Under the pieces are notes generated by a model. The model did not search any database, was not told the origin of the DNA, and worked only from the letters and a program-made list of their open reading frames with translations. The position numbers were made by a program, and so were the translations under genes. DNA of 64,000 nucleotides from Bacillus sp. V5-8f. GTDB taxonomy: Bacteria > Bacillota > Bacilli > Bacillales > DSM-1321. Location: positions 186,001-250,000 of the forward strand of contig NZ_PGUW01000007.1 of NCBI RefSeq assembly GCF_002863565.1, read 5' to 3'. Position 1 is the first letter of the stretch. Each line of letters starts with the position of its first letter. Positions 16,014 to 25,378 of the stretch are shown here, one piece after another.

Positions 16014-16020
16014 CAAACCT

Positions 16021-16530
16021 TTAATCGTTCTTTGAAGATAAGGTATATTGGGTCACATAAGAAGAACCGGAGAAGATTTTTTTGGTTGTGTCCACCTTTT
16101 CATTTCCCTTTTGACTGTGCGCCTGTTGAAATGATTGAGAGGCCTGCCAATTTTTGAAGGCTGCCTGGTTTTCCCATTGTGTGAAAATGACATAAGTATC
16201 TGAATTCAATGGGCGCAGTACCCGTATAGCAATGAATCCAGGCTCTTTTTCTATAAGTCCTGCCCTGTTCTTGAAGCGGTACTCAAAAATAGGGCGCCCT
16301 TCCTCAGTTACGGGAATGTTGTTCATGACAACGAATCCATCCTCCTGTATTTCCCCTATCGAATCGATTATTTCAAATTTACGAGGAGAATGAAAGACCG
16401 TTTTTCCGTTCGTCTCGTGTAATAAAAGGGCGTTGTCGGCATTTTGCATCAAAAACATTTTTTCTTCCTGAAGTTCCTCTTTTCTGGATTGTAAAAATTC
16501 ATATGTTCCTGTTGTCATATAAATATTCAT
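16021..16530 (-). CDS. hmoB: Heme-degrading monooxygenase HmoB (YhgC)
   Basis: Antibiotic-biosynthesis-monooxygenase-fold protein, 169 aa. The C-terminal ABM domain (about 65-160) contains NRAGLIEKEPGFIAIRVLRP and YVIFTQWENQAAFKNWQ, as in B. subtilis HmoB, which degrades haem and releases iron. GGAGGAG lies 8 bases before the ATG. It is divergent from hemE, so haem making and breaking genes sit back to back. Confidence 0.9.
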   Translation of the reverse strand: MNIYMTTGTYEFLQSRKEELQEEKMFLMQNADNALLLHETNGKTVFHSPRKFEIIDSIGEIQEDGFVVMNNIPVTEEGRPIFEYRFKNRAGLIEKEPGFIAIRVLRPLNSDTYVIFTQWENQAAFKNWQASQSFQQAHSQKGNEKVDTTKKIFSGSSYVTQYTLSSKND

Positions 16531-16866
16531 GGCTATCTCCTCCCGATTGAAATCTATAACAATATATTACCCTAAATTACCTTCGGTTTTCCCATTCTTG
16601 CCTCCATATTTTCTGAAAATAGTGAGATTACAAAGAAAAGAGGCGATTTTTTGACAAATGAAATGGTTACCTATACATACATAGTAGAAAAGGCTATAGT
16701 GAGAACAGATTACGTTTGAAAAAAATTAACCTCATGCTATGCTATGTAAGGATATAATAATAACTTTGATTGCAGACCCTGTGAATAAAAGCGTCAACGA
16801 GGGTCAGGCCCCCGGCACGGTGAAGCGTTAAACAACAAGGGGGTCAGCTGTGAAAGGTGGATATGG
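16531..16866. other. hmoB-hemE divergent intergenic region
   Basis: Contains a candidate sigma-A promoter for hemE: TTGACA 16651-16656, 17-base spacer, TACATA 16674-16679. Just before hemE lies a GC-rich repeat element described separately. The segment GCTATGCTATG near 16737 is a short direct repeat. Confidence 0.4.
16801..16847 (+). repeat. GGGTCAG-type dispersed repeat in the hemE leader
   Basis: GGGTCAGGCCCCC (16801-16813), GGCAC, GCGTTAAA (16825-16832) and GGGGGTCAG (16839-16847). The same words, GGGGTCAGACCCC and TTTAACGC (the complement of GCGTTAAA), recur in front of asnO near 52.84-52.93 kb. Probably a dispersed intergenic repeat family; nature unknown. Confidence 0.5.
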
Positions 16867-17907
16867 ATGACCAGGGAATTCAATGATACATTTTTGAAGG
16901 CTGCGAGAGGGGAACGGACAGACTATGTGCCGGTTTGGTATATGCGGCAGGCGGGTAGGTCCCAGCCGGAATACCGGGAGTTAAAAGAAAAATATTCATT
17001 ATTCGAAATCACGCACCAGCCAGAGCTTTGCGCTTACGTAACCCGTTTGCCGGTTGAACAGTATGATGTGGATGCGGCTATCTTGTATAAAGACATTATG
17101 ACACCGCTTCCGGCAATTGGCGTGGATGTAGAAATAAAAACAGGGATCGGCCCTGTCATTTCCAATCCCATCCGTTCAATAAACGATGTGGAAAAATTGG
17201 GCGAATTGTGTCCGGAAGATGATATTCCATATGTGCTTGAGACAATTAAATTGTTAACAACGGAACAATTATCGGTTCCATTAATCGGTTTTTCGGGCGC
17301 CCCATTTACCATTGCATCTTACATGATTGAGGGCGGTCCATCCAAAAACTATAATAAAACAAAGGCATTTATGTATACAGAACCTACAGCTTGGTTTGCG
17401 TTAATGGACAAGCTTGCTGATATGATTATTGTTTATGTAAAATCGCAGATCAAAGCAGGTGCAAAAGCGATTCAAATTTTTGATTCCTGGGTGGGCGCAT
17501 TGAATGTGGAAGACTATCGATTATTCATTAAGCCGGTCATGTCGCGGATTTTTTCCTCATTAAAAGAGGAAAATGTGCCGTTGATTATGTTTGGAGTAGG
17601 GGCAAGCCATCTCGTGCTCGAATGGAATGACCTTCCGCTCGATGTTGTAGGCCTGGATTGGAGACTGCCAATTTCGGAGGCACGTACAATGGGAATTAAT
17701 AAAACAGTCCAAGGTAACCTGGATCCTGCTATCCTTCTGTCTTCTTGGGATGTGATTCAAGAACGTGCGGCAAAGATTATTGATATGGGAATGGAACAAC
17801 CGGGGTATATCTTTAACCTCGGACATGGGGTTTTCCCGCAGGTTAATCCAGAAACATTGAAGCGGCTGACAGCGTTTATACATGAATATTCTGCCAGCAA
17901 ACGCTAA
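16867..17907 (+). CDS. hemE: Uroporphyrinogen decarboxylase HemE
   Basis: Converts uroporphyrinogen III to coproporphyrinogen III in haem synthesis; 346 aa, cytosolic. The substrate-binding block [15 protein letters not shown] (residues about 24-38) and [24 protein letters not shown] and [10 protein letters not shown] are typical. AAAGGTGG lies 6 bases before the ATG. First gene of hemE-hemH-hemY, in the usual Bacillus order, about 95 and 75 bases apart. Confidence 0.97.
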   Translation: MTREFNDTFLKAARGERTDYVPVWYMRQAGRSQPEYRELKEKYSLFEITHQPELCAYVTRLPVEQYDVDAAILYKDIMTPLPAIGVDVEIKTGIGPVISNPIRSINDVEKLGELCPEDDIPYVLETIKLLTTEQLSVPLIGFSGAPFTIASYMIEGGPSKNYNKTKAFMYTEPTAWFALMDKLADMIIVYVKSQIKAGAKAIQIFDSWVGALNVEDYRLFIKPVMSRIFSSLKEENVPLIMFGVGASHLVLEWNDLPLDVVGLDWRLPISEARTMGINKTVQGNLDPAILLSSWDVIQERAAKIIDMGMEQPGYIFNLGHGVFPQVNPETLKRLTAFIHEYSASKR

Positions 17908-18002
17908 GACATCGGGCAATTTAGCCCCGAGCGAACTGTTTGCAAAAATACTTCCTTTTTAGGCAAAATATAAGGATATTCTATAAATGAGGTGCAGATT
18001 TA

Positions 18003-18935
18003 ATGTCGAGAAAGAAAATGGGCCTACTGGTAATGGCTTACGGTACACCATACAAAGAAGAAGATATTGAACGGTATTATACACATATCCGCCATGGAAG
18101 AAGGCCGACTGATGAACAGCTTCTTGATCTGAAAAATAGATATGAGGCCATCGGCGGCATTTCCCCACTGGCGAAAATTACGCAGGCTCAGGCAGATAAG
18201 CTGGAAGAACACCTAAATAAAATCCAGGATGAGATCGAATTCAAGGCATACTTAGGATTAAAGCATATTGAGCCATTCGTGGAAGATGCTGTGAAGCGAA
18301 TGCATGAAGATGGCATAACCGAAGCGGTAAGTATTGTGCTGGCCCCCCATTTTTCCACATTCAGCGTAAAGTCATACAATGGACGTGCCAAGGAAGAAGC
18401 TGAAAAGCTTGGCGGACTCACCATCACAGCTGTTGAGAGCTGGTATCAAGAACCTAAATTCATCCAATATTGGGCAGACCAATTAGAAAAAACCTATGAA
18501 ACAATGACGAAAGAAGAAAAAGATAACTCTGTCTTAATCGTTTCCGCCCATAGCCTGCCAGAAAAGATCCTGCAAATGGGAGACCCTTACCCGAACCAGC
18601 TTAAAGAAACAGCTGAACTCATTGCACAAGCAGCAGGGGTAATAAATTACGAGATTGGCTGGCAAAGTGCGGGACAAACGCCTGAGCCATGGCTCGGTCC
18701 GGATGTCCAGGATTTAACCAGGGATTTATTTAATGAAAAAGGATACAAAGCATTTATTTATATTCCGGCAGGCTTTGTTGCGGAGCATTTAGAGGTGCTT
18801 TACGACAACGATTATGAATGCAAGGTCGTTACAGATGAGATTGGCGCTTCCTATTACCGTCCGGAAATGCCGAATGACCATCCGGCTTTTATTGATGCAC
18901 TAGCTACAATTGTATTAAAAAAATTAAATCAATAA
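18003..18935 (+). CDS. hemH: Coproporphyrin ferrochelatase (HemH/CpfC)
   Basis: Inserts iron into coproporphyrin III in the coproporphyrin-dependent haem pathway of Firmicutes; 310 aa, the same length as the B. subtilis enzyme. The metal-binding His183 (SAHSLPEKI) falls at the same number as in B. subtilis, and the acidic partner is in [21 protein letters not shown] marks the N-terminus. AGGTG lies a few bases upstream. Confidence 0.97.
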   Translation: MSRKKMGLLVMAYGTPYKEEDIERYYTHIRHGRRPTDEQLLDLKNRYEAIGGISPLAKITQAQADKLEEHLNKIQDEIEFKAYLGLKHIEPFVEDAVKRMHEDGITEAVSIVLAPHFSTFSVKSYNGRAKEEAEKLGGLTITAVESWYQEPKFIQYWADQLEKTYETMTKEEKDNSVLIVSAHSLPEKILQMGDPYPNQLKETAELIAQAAGVINYEIGWQSAGQTPEPWLGPDVQDLTRDLFNEKGYKAFIYIPAGFVAEHLEVLYDNDYECKVVTDEIGASYYRPEMPNDHPAFIDALATIVLKKLNQ

Positions 18936-19010
18936 TTAGAACTATTTTATAAGGGTCCCTAAGTAGGACCATTCTTTAAATTCAGCAAATAAAAAAGAAG
19001 GCGATATACC

Positions 19011-20456
19011 GTGAGTCAGTCAAAAAGAAAAGTAGCCGTTATCGGAGGAGGCATCACCGGATTAGCTGCTGCTTTTTACCTTCAAAAAAAAGCAAAGGAA
19101 GAAAATCTCCCTTATCAAGTAGTGTTAATCGAAGCTTCCCCACGCTTGGGAGGGAAAGTGCAGACAGCTGTCCGTGACGGCTTTGTGATTGAAAAGGGCC
19201 CTGATTCTTTTGTTGCACGTAAATTAAGTGCATCGAGACTGGCACGGGAAGTTGGCATGGAAGACAAACTAATTTACAATTCGGCAGGGAAATCGTATGT
19301 CCTTGTTAAAGACCGCCTTCACCCTATGCCAGGCGGGTCAATTATGGGCATTCCGACTGAAATTGGGCCATTTATCAAGACAGGCCTTTTCAGTCCGTTC
19401 GGAAAATTGCGGGCTGCCGCCGATTTTGTCCTGCCCCGATCCGGGAAAAAGGGAGATCAATCTCTTGGTGAGTTCTTCCGCCGCCGTCTTGGAGATGAAG
19501 TGCTCGAGAATTTAATTGAACCTTTATTATCCGGAATCTATGCAGGGGATATTGATAAATTAAGTCTCATGGCCACATTCCCGCAGTTTTATGAGGTGGA
19601 AGTGCAACACCGAAGCCTGATTCTCGGAATGAAAAAATCGACACCTGCCTCTCCGTCAAAGCCTGCAAAAAGCGGCCCAAAAAAAGGCGGATTCCTGACC
19701 TTTACTACCGGTCTGCAATCTTTTATTGATGCTATCGAAGCCCATCTTGAAAGCGGGTCAGTGCTAAAAGGCGTCCGGGTGGAGGAAATTGCGAAAGAAA
19801 ACAATAACACGTATCGCCTTCGCTTAAATAATCAGGAAGTGATGTACGCGGATGCGGTAATTGTGTCTACGCCCCATCACGCTATTCCTGGTATGTTTCC
19901 GATGCAACCATTTTTTCAACCGCTTAAGGAAATGCAAGCGACCAGTGTAGCAACTGTCGCCATGGCCTTTGATAAATCAGCTATCACCCAGGATATCGAC
20001 GGGACTGGTTTTGTTGTATCACGGAACAGTGATTATACGATTACTGCCTGTACCTGGACGCATAAAAAATGGCCTCACTCTACACCTGAGGGTAAGGTGT
20101 TGATCCGTTGTTATGTCGGCAGGGCCGGTGATGAAGCGGTTGTGAATTTATCCGACGAGGACATTACCAAGATTGTTCTGGAAGATCTGAATAAGACAAT
20201 GTCCATTACAGAGAAGCCTGATTTTTCGATCATCACACGCTGGAAGGATTCAATGCCACAGTATACCGTTGGCCATAAGCAGCGAATCGAGGGTGTCAAA
20301 AATAGTGTAAAAAAAGAATTGCCCGGTGTATTTCTTGCTGGAAGTTCTTTTGAAGGACTCGGCCTACCTGATTGTATCGACCAGGGGGAACGAGCTGTTG
20401 AGGACGTGGTGAAATTCCTGAAGGAAAAGGAAGAATCCATCCAAGAAAACACTTAG
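19011..20456 (+). CDS. hemY: Coproporphyrinogen III oxidase (HemY/CgoX)
   Basis: FAD enzyme oxidising coproporphyrinogen III to coproporphyrin III; 481 aa. The dinucleotide-binding motif VIGGGITGLAAAFYL is at residues about 10-24; RLGGKVQT and EKGPDSF follow; the C-terminal FAD motif is VFLAGSSFEGLGLPDCI. GAAGGCG precedes the GTG start. The gene ends the hem operon; the ppase-type protoporphyrin branch is not seen. Confidence 0.96.
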   Translation: MSQSKRKVAVIGGGITGLAAAFYLQKKAKEENLPYQVVLIEASPRLGGKVQTAVRDGFVIEKGPDSFVARKLSASRLAREVGMEDKLIYNSAGKSYVLVKDRLHPMPGGSIMGIPTEIGPFIKTGLFSPFGKLRAAADFVLPRSGKKGDQSLGEFFRRRLGDEVLENLIEPLLSGIYAGDIDKLSLMATFPQFYEVEVQHRSLILGMKKSTPASPSKPAKSGPKKGGFLTFTTGLQSFIDAIEAHLESGSVLKGVRVEEIAKENNNTYRLRLNNQEVMYADAVIVSTPHHAIPGMFPMQPFFQPLKEMQATSVATVAMAFDKSAITQDIDGTGFVVSRNSDYTITACTWTHKKWPHSTPEGKVLIRCYVGRAGDEAVVNLSDEDITKIVLEDLNKTMSITEKPDFSIITRWKDSMPQYTVGHKQRIEGVKNSVKKELPGVFLAGSSFEGLGLPDCIDQGERAVEDVVKFLKEKEESIQENT

Positions 20457-20761
20457 CGTTTAGGCTGTTTTTAGCTGCAAGTTTCAAATTTTATACTTGG
20501 CCAGAAAAAACTTTACTTTCTCTTCGTTCTTTTTAGAATTTCATATGGTCGGGTGTATCATATTTTTGAAGGTATTCCTGTTGTAGAGGACGGCGTTTAG
20601 ACACATTATGTGGTTAACGCCGTCCTTCTTTTTACCCAGAGTGCTTTGTGCTTGTGTTTTTCCCTTCATTGTTCTCGGGAAGAAGGAATAATACGTTCCC
20701 ATGGAGAATGTAAAATGATCCACATCAAAGCGCCATCAATTTAGTATGGGGAGGGACCCGC
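20457..20761 (+). other. Intergenic region after hemY
   Basis: Contains a strong terminator: AGGACGGCGTT (20587-20597) with AACGCCGTCCT (20616-20626), then TCTTTTT. The remainder shows no gene. yhgD and yhgE, which follow hemY in B. subtilis, are absent. Confidence 0.8.
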
Positions 20762-21154
20762 ATGTTTATTACGAAGATTCAGCCGCGCGTTTCGGAAACG
20801 GACGGGGCCGGTCATATCAATAATACGACCGTGCCCATTTGGTTTGAGGCTGGCCGTGAAGAAATTTTTAAAATGTTTACCCCAAGCGGGAGCTTCAAGG
20901 ATTGGAAGCTCGTTTTGGTGAATATGAACGTTGATTTTACACACGAAATTTTCTACGGCAGGGAGGCTGTGGTTAAGACATGGATTGACCGCCTTGGTAA
21001 TTCCAGCTTCACGATCAAAGAGGAAATTTACCAGGAGGATGTTTTGTGTGCGAAGGGATCATCGGCATATGTAAATTACAATTTTGACAAGAAGCAGCCG
21101 GAGAGGATTCCAGATGACCTGCGTGAACAGTTAATAAAGCATATGGCTGAATAA
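20762..21154 (+). CDS. Acyl-CoA thioesterase-like hotdog protein
   Basis: 4-hydroxybenzoyl-CoA thioesterase (YbgC-like) family, 130 aa, cytosolic. The hotdog active-site region VSETDGAGHINNTTVPIWFE (residues about 10-29) has the Asp that polarises water in relatives. WKLVLVNMNVDFTHEIFYG is the second conserved strand. GGGGAGGG lies about 7 bases upstream. Stands alone; substrate unknown. Confidence 0.85.
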   Translation: MFITKIQPRVSETDGAGHINNTTVPIWFEAGREEIFKMFTPSGSFKDWKLVLVNMNVDFTHEIFYGREAVVKTWIDRLGNSSFTIKEEIYQEDVLCAKGSSAYVNYNFDKKQPERIPDDLREQLIKHMAE

Positions 21155-21500
21155 TTCCAAGTGTAGCAGGGGAGGTAGACATAAACGTCTACACCCCGTG
21201 CACGATTTTCAAAAAGTGGAATGAAGATTTTTTAAACTATGGTCTTTCGCAACAAAACCGCCAAGTATCGCAACTAAGTCCTGTTGCCAAATTAAATTTG
21301 AAATGGTGAACTAACATCATAACTTTTTTAAGTAATATCCGATTCGTAAAAACTATTTTAAAAACAAAAAAAGAACCAGTCGCAATATGTGCGGCTGGTT
21401 TTTGCATACAGCAAACAAATAGGGAAATGCGCCTGTGAGATAAGTGACGCATGTTATGGAAGCAATCTGCTTTGGTGAGAAGCAGATGGTGAAACACAGA
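21155..21500. other. Intergenic region
   Basis: A hairpin GTAGAC/GTCTAC (21175-21192) inside a GGGG/CCCC clamp may end the thioesterase transcript, although no T run follows. The yhfH terminator lies at 21366-21404. No gene seen. Confidence 0.45.
21366..21404. terminator. Terminator of yhfH
   Basis: AACCAGTCGC pairs with GCGGCTGGTT. The minus strand ends in T7 (CTGGTTCTTTTTTTG), the plus in TTTTTGC. Confidence 0.8.
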
Positions 21501-21635
21501 TTAACTTAAAGATACATTAATGCAATGGTTACATGTGCTGCCGTAGCATTCGTGCTGCTCTTCGATTTTCTCGCCACATTTTGCACATTGCTTGGCTGGT
21601 AGGTTTCTAAAAAATTCAACGCTGCTCTGAATCAT
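21501..21635 (-). CDS. yhfH: Small zinc-ribbon-like protein YhfH
   Basis: 44 aa. MIQSSVEFFRNLPAKQCAKC opens the protein and leads into a ribbon with two Cys-x2-Cys knuckles (CAKC and CNHC) separated by 15 residues, plus a lone Cys between them; probable metal-binding. The sequence is close to B. subtilis YhfH as I recall it. GGAGG lies 9 bases before the ATG. A near-consensus promoter (21689-21717) and a terminator make it a single-gene unit. Role unknown. Confidence 0.88.
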   Translation of the reverse strand: MIQSSVEFFRNLPAKQCAKCGEKIEEQHECYGSTCNHCINVSLS

Positions 21636-21688
21636 CGTTTTCAACCTCCAATGTTATATTGTTTTCTGAATATTTTTAACTTATCTTG

Positions 21689-21717
21689 ATTGTATTATAA
21701 CAGTTATGTTCTGTCAA
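21689..21717 (-). promoter_or_regulatory. Sigma-A promoter of yhfH
   Basis: On the minus strand: TTGACA (21717-21712), 17 bases, TACAAT (21694-21689). Confidence 0.75.
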
Positions 21718-21819
21718 CTATGTTTTATAACAAAATTCAAAAAGATGAAAAAAAGGGTAGAATGAATTATAGTATGGAAAGAAAACTAAAGGGAAACGGA
21801 CAAGGAGAGTGGATGCCAT

Positions 21820-22554
21820 ATGAAGATCACTGTAATAGGTTGCTGGGGAGGTTATCCCGCAAAAAATGAGGCCAGCTCCGGGTATTTGCTTGAATATGAG
21901 GATTACCGAATCCTGCTTGATTGTGGAAGCGGAGTGCTTTCACAGCTCCAAAATCATATGAAACCTGAAGATTTAGACGCAGTTGTCCTCACACACTACC
22001 ATCCAGACCATGTGGCAGATATCGGTGTGCTCCAGCATGCTGTTTTAATACAGCAGATGCTCGGTGGAGAAAAGAAAACATTGCCCATTTACGGTCATAA
22101 CCTTGATGAAGCAGAATTTAATAAGCTAACATACAAGGATATTACGAAAGGCATTGCTTATTCAGATAAAGAGCCGCTACAGATTGGGCCGCTTACCTTT
22201 ACGTTTTTAAGAACAAAACACCCTGTCCCTTGTTTTGCAATGCGAATTGAAGCTGAAGGGCAAACGCTCGTGTATACGGGTGATAGCGCCTATATGGATC
22301 AACTCGCCGAATTTGCACGGGATGCGAATGTTCTACTTTGTGAAAGTAATTTTTATGGAGATATGGATGGCTCGGGTGCAGGCCATATGACGGGCAGGGA
22401 AGCGGGTAGATTAGCAGATAAAGCAAATATACAGCTGTTGCTCTTAACCCATCTTCCGCATTTTGGCGACCATTCACAATTAAAAAAGGAAGCAGGAGAA
22501 ACCTTTACACGTGGGATTGCCGTTGCTAGAAGCTCAATGGAATTCCAGCTATAG
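21820..22554 (+). CDS. yhfI: Metallo-beta-lactamase-fold hydrolase YhfI
   Basis: 244-aa cytosolic MBL-fold protein of the RNase Z-like branch. Metal ligands in THYHPDHVADI (about 65-76), the Asp in VYTGDSAYMD and the His in LLTHLPHFGD. Unlike RNase Z it lacks an obvious exosite arm. AAGGAGAG lies upstream. Precedes lplJ by about 60 bases, as in B. subtilis. Substrate unknown. Confidence 0.9.
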   Translation: MKITVIGCWGGYPAKNEASSGYLLEYEDYRILLDCGSGVLSQLQNHMKPEDLDAVVLTHYHPDHVADIGVLQHAVLIQQMLGGEKKTLPIYGHNLDEAEFNKLTYKDITKGIAYSDKEPLQIGPLTFTFLRTKHPVPCFAMRIEAEGQTLVYTGDSAYMDQLAEFARDANVLLCESNFYGDMDGSGAGHMTGREAGRLADKANIQLLLLTHLPHFGDHSQLKKEAGETFTRGIAVARSSMEFQL

Positions 22555-22612
22555 AAGTGTGCTAGTACTAGTGGTTGAGAACTGTGCGAGAATTTAGGAG
22601 GACTCTAGCAAG

Positions 22613-23602
22613 ATGTTGTTCATAGATAATAAAGGAATTACCGATCCGGCTATTAATTTGGCAATAGAGGAGTATGCCTTAAAGAACCTGGATATCAATG
22701 AAACCTACTTGTTGTTTTATATAAACAGACCATCAATCATTATCGGGAAGAACCAGAATACCATAGAAGAAATCAACACAGAATATGTTGAAAACAATGG
22801 CATTAAGGTGGTTCGTCGGTTGTCAGGGGGCGGGGCGGTTTACCATGACCTGGGTAACTTGAATTTCAGCTTTATAACCAAGGACGACGGAGAGAGCTTC
22901 CACAATTTTCGGAAGTTTACCGAACCCGTCATAGAGGCTCTCCAAAAGCTGGGGGTAAATGCGGAATTAAGCGGCCGTAACGATATTGTAGTCGATGGAC
23001 GGAAAATATCCGGCAATGCGCAATTTTCGACAAGAGGCCGAATGTTTAGCCATGGCACGCTAATGTTACATTCAGAAATAGAGAATGTTGTTTCTGCTTT
23101 AAGGGTTAAGAAGGACAAAATCGAATCAAAAGGAATTAAATCAATCCGAAGCCGGGTAGCAAATATTTCTGAATTCCTTAAAGAACCTTTGACAATCGAG
23201 CAATTTCGAACCTTGTTGCTGCAGCATATTTTTGAAGGTAATAAAAAAATTCCAGAATATGTGCTTACTGAACCGGATTGGGGAAACATTCATAAGCTTT
23301 CGAAAGAGAGATACCAAAATTGGGATTGGAACTATGGAAAATCGCCGAAGTTTAATCTTAAGCATTCCCATAGATTCCCTGTAGGATCCGTTGACATCCG
23401 CCTGGAAGTGAACAAGGGAGTTATCGAGAATTGTAAAATTTACGGTGACTTTTTCGGTGTTGGGGATGTGAGTGAGATAGAGGAGAGGCTAAAGGGCCTG
23501 CGTTATGAAAAGGAAGCGATTGAAGCAGCTTTAGCGGATGTGAATGTAGGCCACTACTTTGGCGATGTAACAAAAGAAGAAATAATAGGGTTGATTTACT
23601 AA
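22613..23602 (+). CDS. lplJ: Lipoate-protein ligase LplJ
   Basis: Attaches free lipoate to E2/GcvH domains using ATP; 329 aa. The lipoyl-AMP loop RRLSGGGAVYHDLGN (residues about 67-82) and the lysine block GRNDIVVDGRKISGNAQ are visible, plus a C-terminal accessory domain from about 240. AGGAGG lies 12 bases upstream. Follows yhfI; a strong terminator ends the unit. Confidence 0.95.
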   Translation: MLFIDNKGITDPAINLAIEEYALKNLDINETYLLFYINRPSIIIGKNQNTIEEINTEYVENNGIKVVRRLSGGGAVYHDLGNLNFSFITKDDGESFHNFRKFTEPVIEALQKLGVNAELSGRNDIVVDGRKISGNAQFSTRGRMFSHGTLMLHSEIENVVSALRVKKDKIESKGIKSIRSRVANISEFLKEPLTIEQFRTLLLQHIFEGNKKIPEYVLTEPDWGNIHKLSKERYQNWDWNYGKSPKFNLKHSHRFPVGSVDIRLEVNKGVIENCKIYGDFFGVGDVSEIEERLKGLRYEKEAIEAALADVNVGHYFGDVTKEEIIGLIY

Positions 23603-23608
23603 TGGAAT

Positions 23609-23642
23609 AATACCTCCTGTGCCTCGCCAGGAGGTATTTTTT
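23609..23642 (+). terminator. Terminator of yhfI-lplJ
   Basis: AATACCTCCTG pairs with CAGGAGGTATT, then TTTTTCG. Confidence 0.93.
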
Positions 23643-23740
23643 CGCCGAAATATGAGTTTTTTTTACATAATCTGCATAAACAGTTGCTAGTCCTATTTTC
23701 ATTTAATATAATATATTTTGAATATTGTAACACATAAAAA

Positions 23741-23758
23741 TGAATGACTACTCATTCA
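23741..23758 (+). promoter_or_regulatory. FadR operator upstream of lcfB
   Basis: TGAATGACTACTCATTCA is a perfect inverted repeat fitting the Bacillus FadR (YsiA) box. It lies 28 bases before the start codon, where it would block transcription. In B. subtilis lcfB belongs to the FadR regulon, relieved by long-chain acyl-CoA. Confidence 0.88.
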
Positions 23759-23785
23759 TTGACGACAAGGGGGAGGTAGAATTTT

Positions 23786-25336
23786 ATGAATTTAACTCAA
23801 CAGCTTCATGAAACAGCCGCCAAGCTGGCTGGCAAACCTGCTTATTACTTCATGGATCAGGAAACGACTTACGGAGAATTGGACGGAGCAGTTACAAAGT
23901 TCGCGGATGGGTTACATAAGCTAGGCATTTCAAAAGGGGACCATGTGGCCCTGCTATTGGGAAATTCACCGCACTTTATCATTGGAATGTATGGTGCTTT
24001 AAGGGCGGGTGCAACAGTAATACCGGTTAACCCTATATATACTCCTGATGAAATTGGTTTTATTTTGAACAATGGGGACGTAAAAGCAGTCATCGCACTA
24101 GACTTGTTGGTTCCATTATTGGAAAAAATGAATCCAGTTTTAACAAGTGTAGAGAATTTCATCATTTGTCAAACACAGCAGGATGATAGTGAAATGGATA
24201 TCAGCAAGCTCTCTATCTTTCCAAAAATGAAATCGTTTACAGATGTAGTGGCTACTGGCGACCTATCTTTTACAGGTCCCATTGTGGACGATGATGATAC
24301 GGCATTAATTCTATATACATCCGGTACGACCGGGAAACCAAAGGGTGCAATGCTGACCCATAAAAATCTGTACTCCAACGCCAAAGATGTAAGCGATTAC
24401 CTTAGAATCACAGGTGATGACCGTGTGATCACAGCCCTTCCTATGTTCCATGTGTTCTGTCTAACCGTTGCATTAAATGCACCGCTCATCAATGGAGGAA
24501 CCCTTCTCATTGTGCCGAAGTTCAGCCCAGCAGAAGTGTTCCGACTTGCAAAGAAATATGAAGCGACCGTATTTGCAGGCGTTCCGACCATGTATAATTT
24601 CCTCTATCAATATCCGGAAGGAAACCCTGAGGATCTTAAATCCCTGCGGTTAAGTATTTCAGGAGGGGCGGCTTTGCCTGTTGCGTTATTAAACGATTTT
24701 GAGAAGAAATTCAATGTACGAGTATCAGAGGGGTACGGTTTATCCGAAGCCTCCCCTGTAACCTGCTTTAACCCTCTTGATCGTCTTCGCAAACCGGGAT
24801 CAATTGGGACAAGCATCCAGAATGTCGAAAATAAAGTCGTTAATGAATTAGGCGAGGAGGCCCCTGTTGGCCAGGTAGGCGAATTGATTGTCCGCGGCCC
24901 CAATGTTATGAAGGGCTACTACAAGCTTCCAGAGGAAACCGCGGCTGTACTAAAGGATGGCTGGCTTTATACCGGGGATTTAGCGAGAGTGGATGATGAA
25001 GGCTATTTTTACATTGTAGACCGCAAAAAGGAAATGATCATTGTAGGCGGTTACAATGTATATCCGCGTGAAGTGGAAGAAGTTTTATTTGCCCATCCGG
25101 ATATAGTAGAAGCCGCTGTTATTGGGGTTCCTGATCCAAACCAGGGAGAAGTGGTACAATGCTTTGTCGTGAAGAAGAACGAGTCCCTTACAGAAGAAGA
25201 GCTGATTGCTTATTGTGCTGAGCATCTCGCGAAGTATAAAGTTCCTAAATCTGTTGAATTTTTGGAAGAACTGCCAAAGAATACAACAGGTAAAATCTTA
25301 AGGCGTTCATTGAAGGCCCAGGTATTGCAAAAGTAA
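23786..25336 (+). CDS. lcfB: Long-chain acyl-CoA synthetase LcfB
   Basis: Activates long-chain fatty acids to acyl-CoA via acyl-AMP; 516 aa. AMP-binding motif [15 protein letters not shown] (about 174-188), [32 protein letters not shown] and the catalytic lysine of TTGKILRR near the C-terminus. GGGGGAGG lies 9 bases before the ATG. A FadR box overlaps its promoter region. Position after lplJ matches yhfL/lcfB of B. subtilis. Confidence 0.95.
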   Translation: MNLTQQLHETAAKLAGKPAYYFMDQETTYGELDGAVTKFADGLHKLGISKGDHVALLLGNSPHFIIGMYGALRAGATVIPVNPIYTPDEIGFILNNGDVKAVIALDLLVPLLEKMNPVLTSVENFIICQTQQDDSEMDISKLSIFPKMKSFTDVVATGDLSFTGPIVDDDDTALILYTSGTTGKPKGAMLTHKNLYSNAKDVSDYLRITGDDRVITALPMFHVFCLTVALNAPLINGGTLLIVPKFSPAEVFRLAKKYEATVFAGVPTMYNFLYQYPEGNPEDLKSLRLSISGGAALPVALLNDFEKKFNVRVSEGYGLSEASPVTCFNPLDRLRKPGSIGTSIQNVENKVVNELGEEAPVGQVGELIVRGPNVMKGYYKLPEETAAVLKDGWLYTGDLARVDDEGYFYIVDRKKEMIIVGGYNVYPREVEEVLFAHPDIVEAAVIGVPDPNQGEVVQCFVVKKNESLTEEELIAYCAEHLAKYKVPKSVEFLEELPKNTTGKILRRSLKAQVLQK

Positions 25337-25342
25337 AAAAAA

Positions 25343-25378
25343 GAAAGGCGGGAATATCATTCTCTCGCCTTTCCTTCT
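25343..25378. terminator. Terminator between lcfB and the convergent CDF gene
   Basis: GAAAGGCG pairs with CGCCTTTC, A-rich on one side and T-rich on the other; overlaps the last codons of the CDF gene. Confidence 0.65.
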
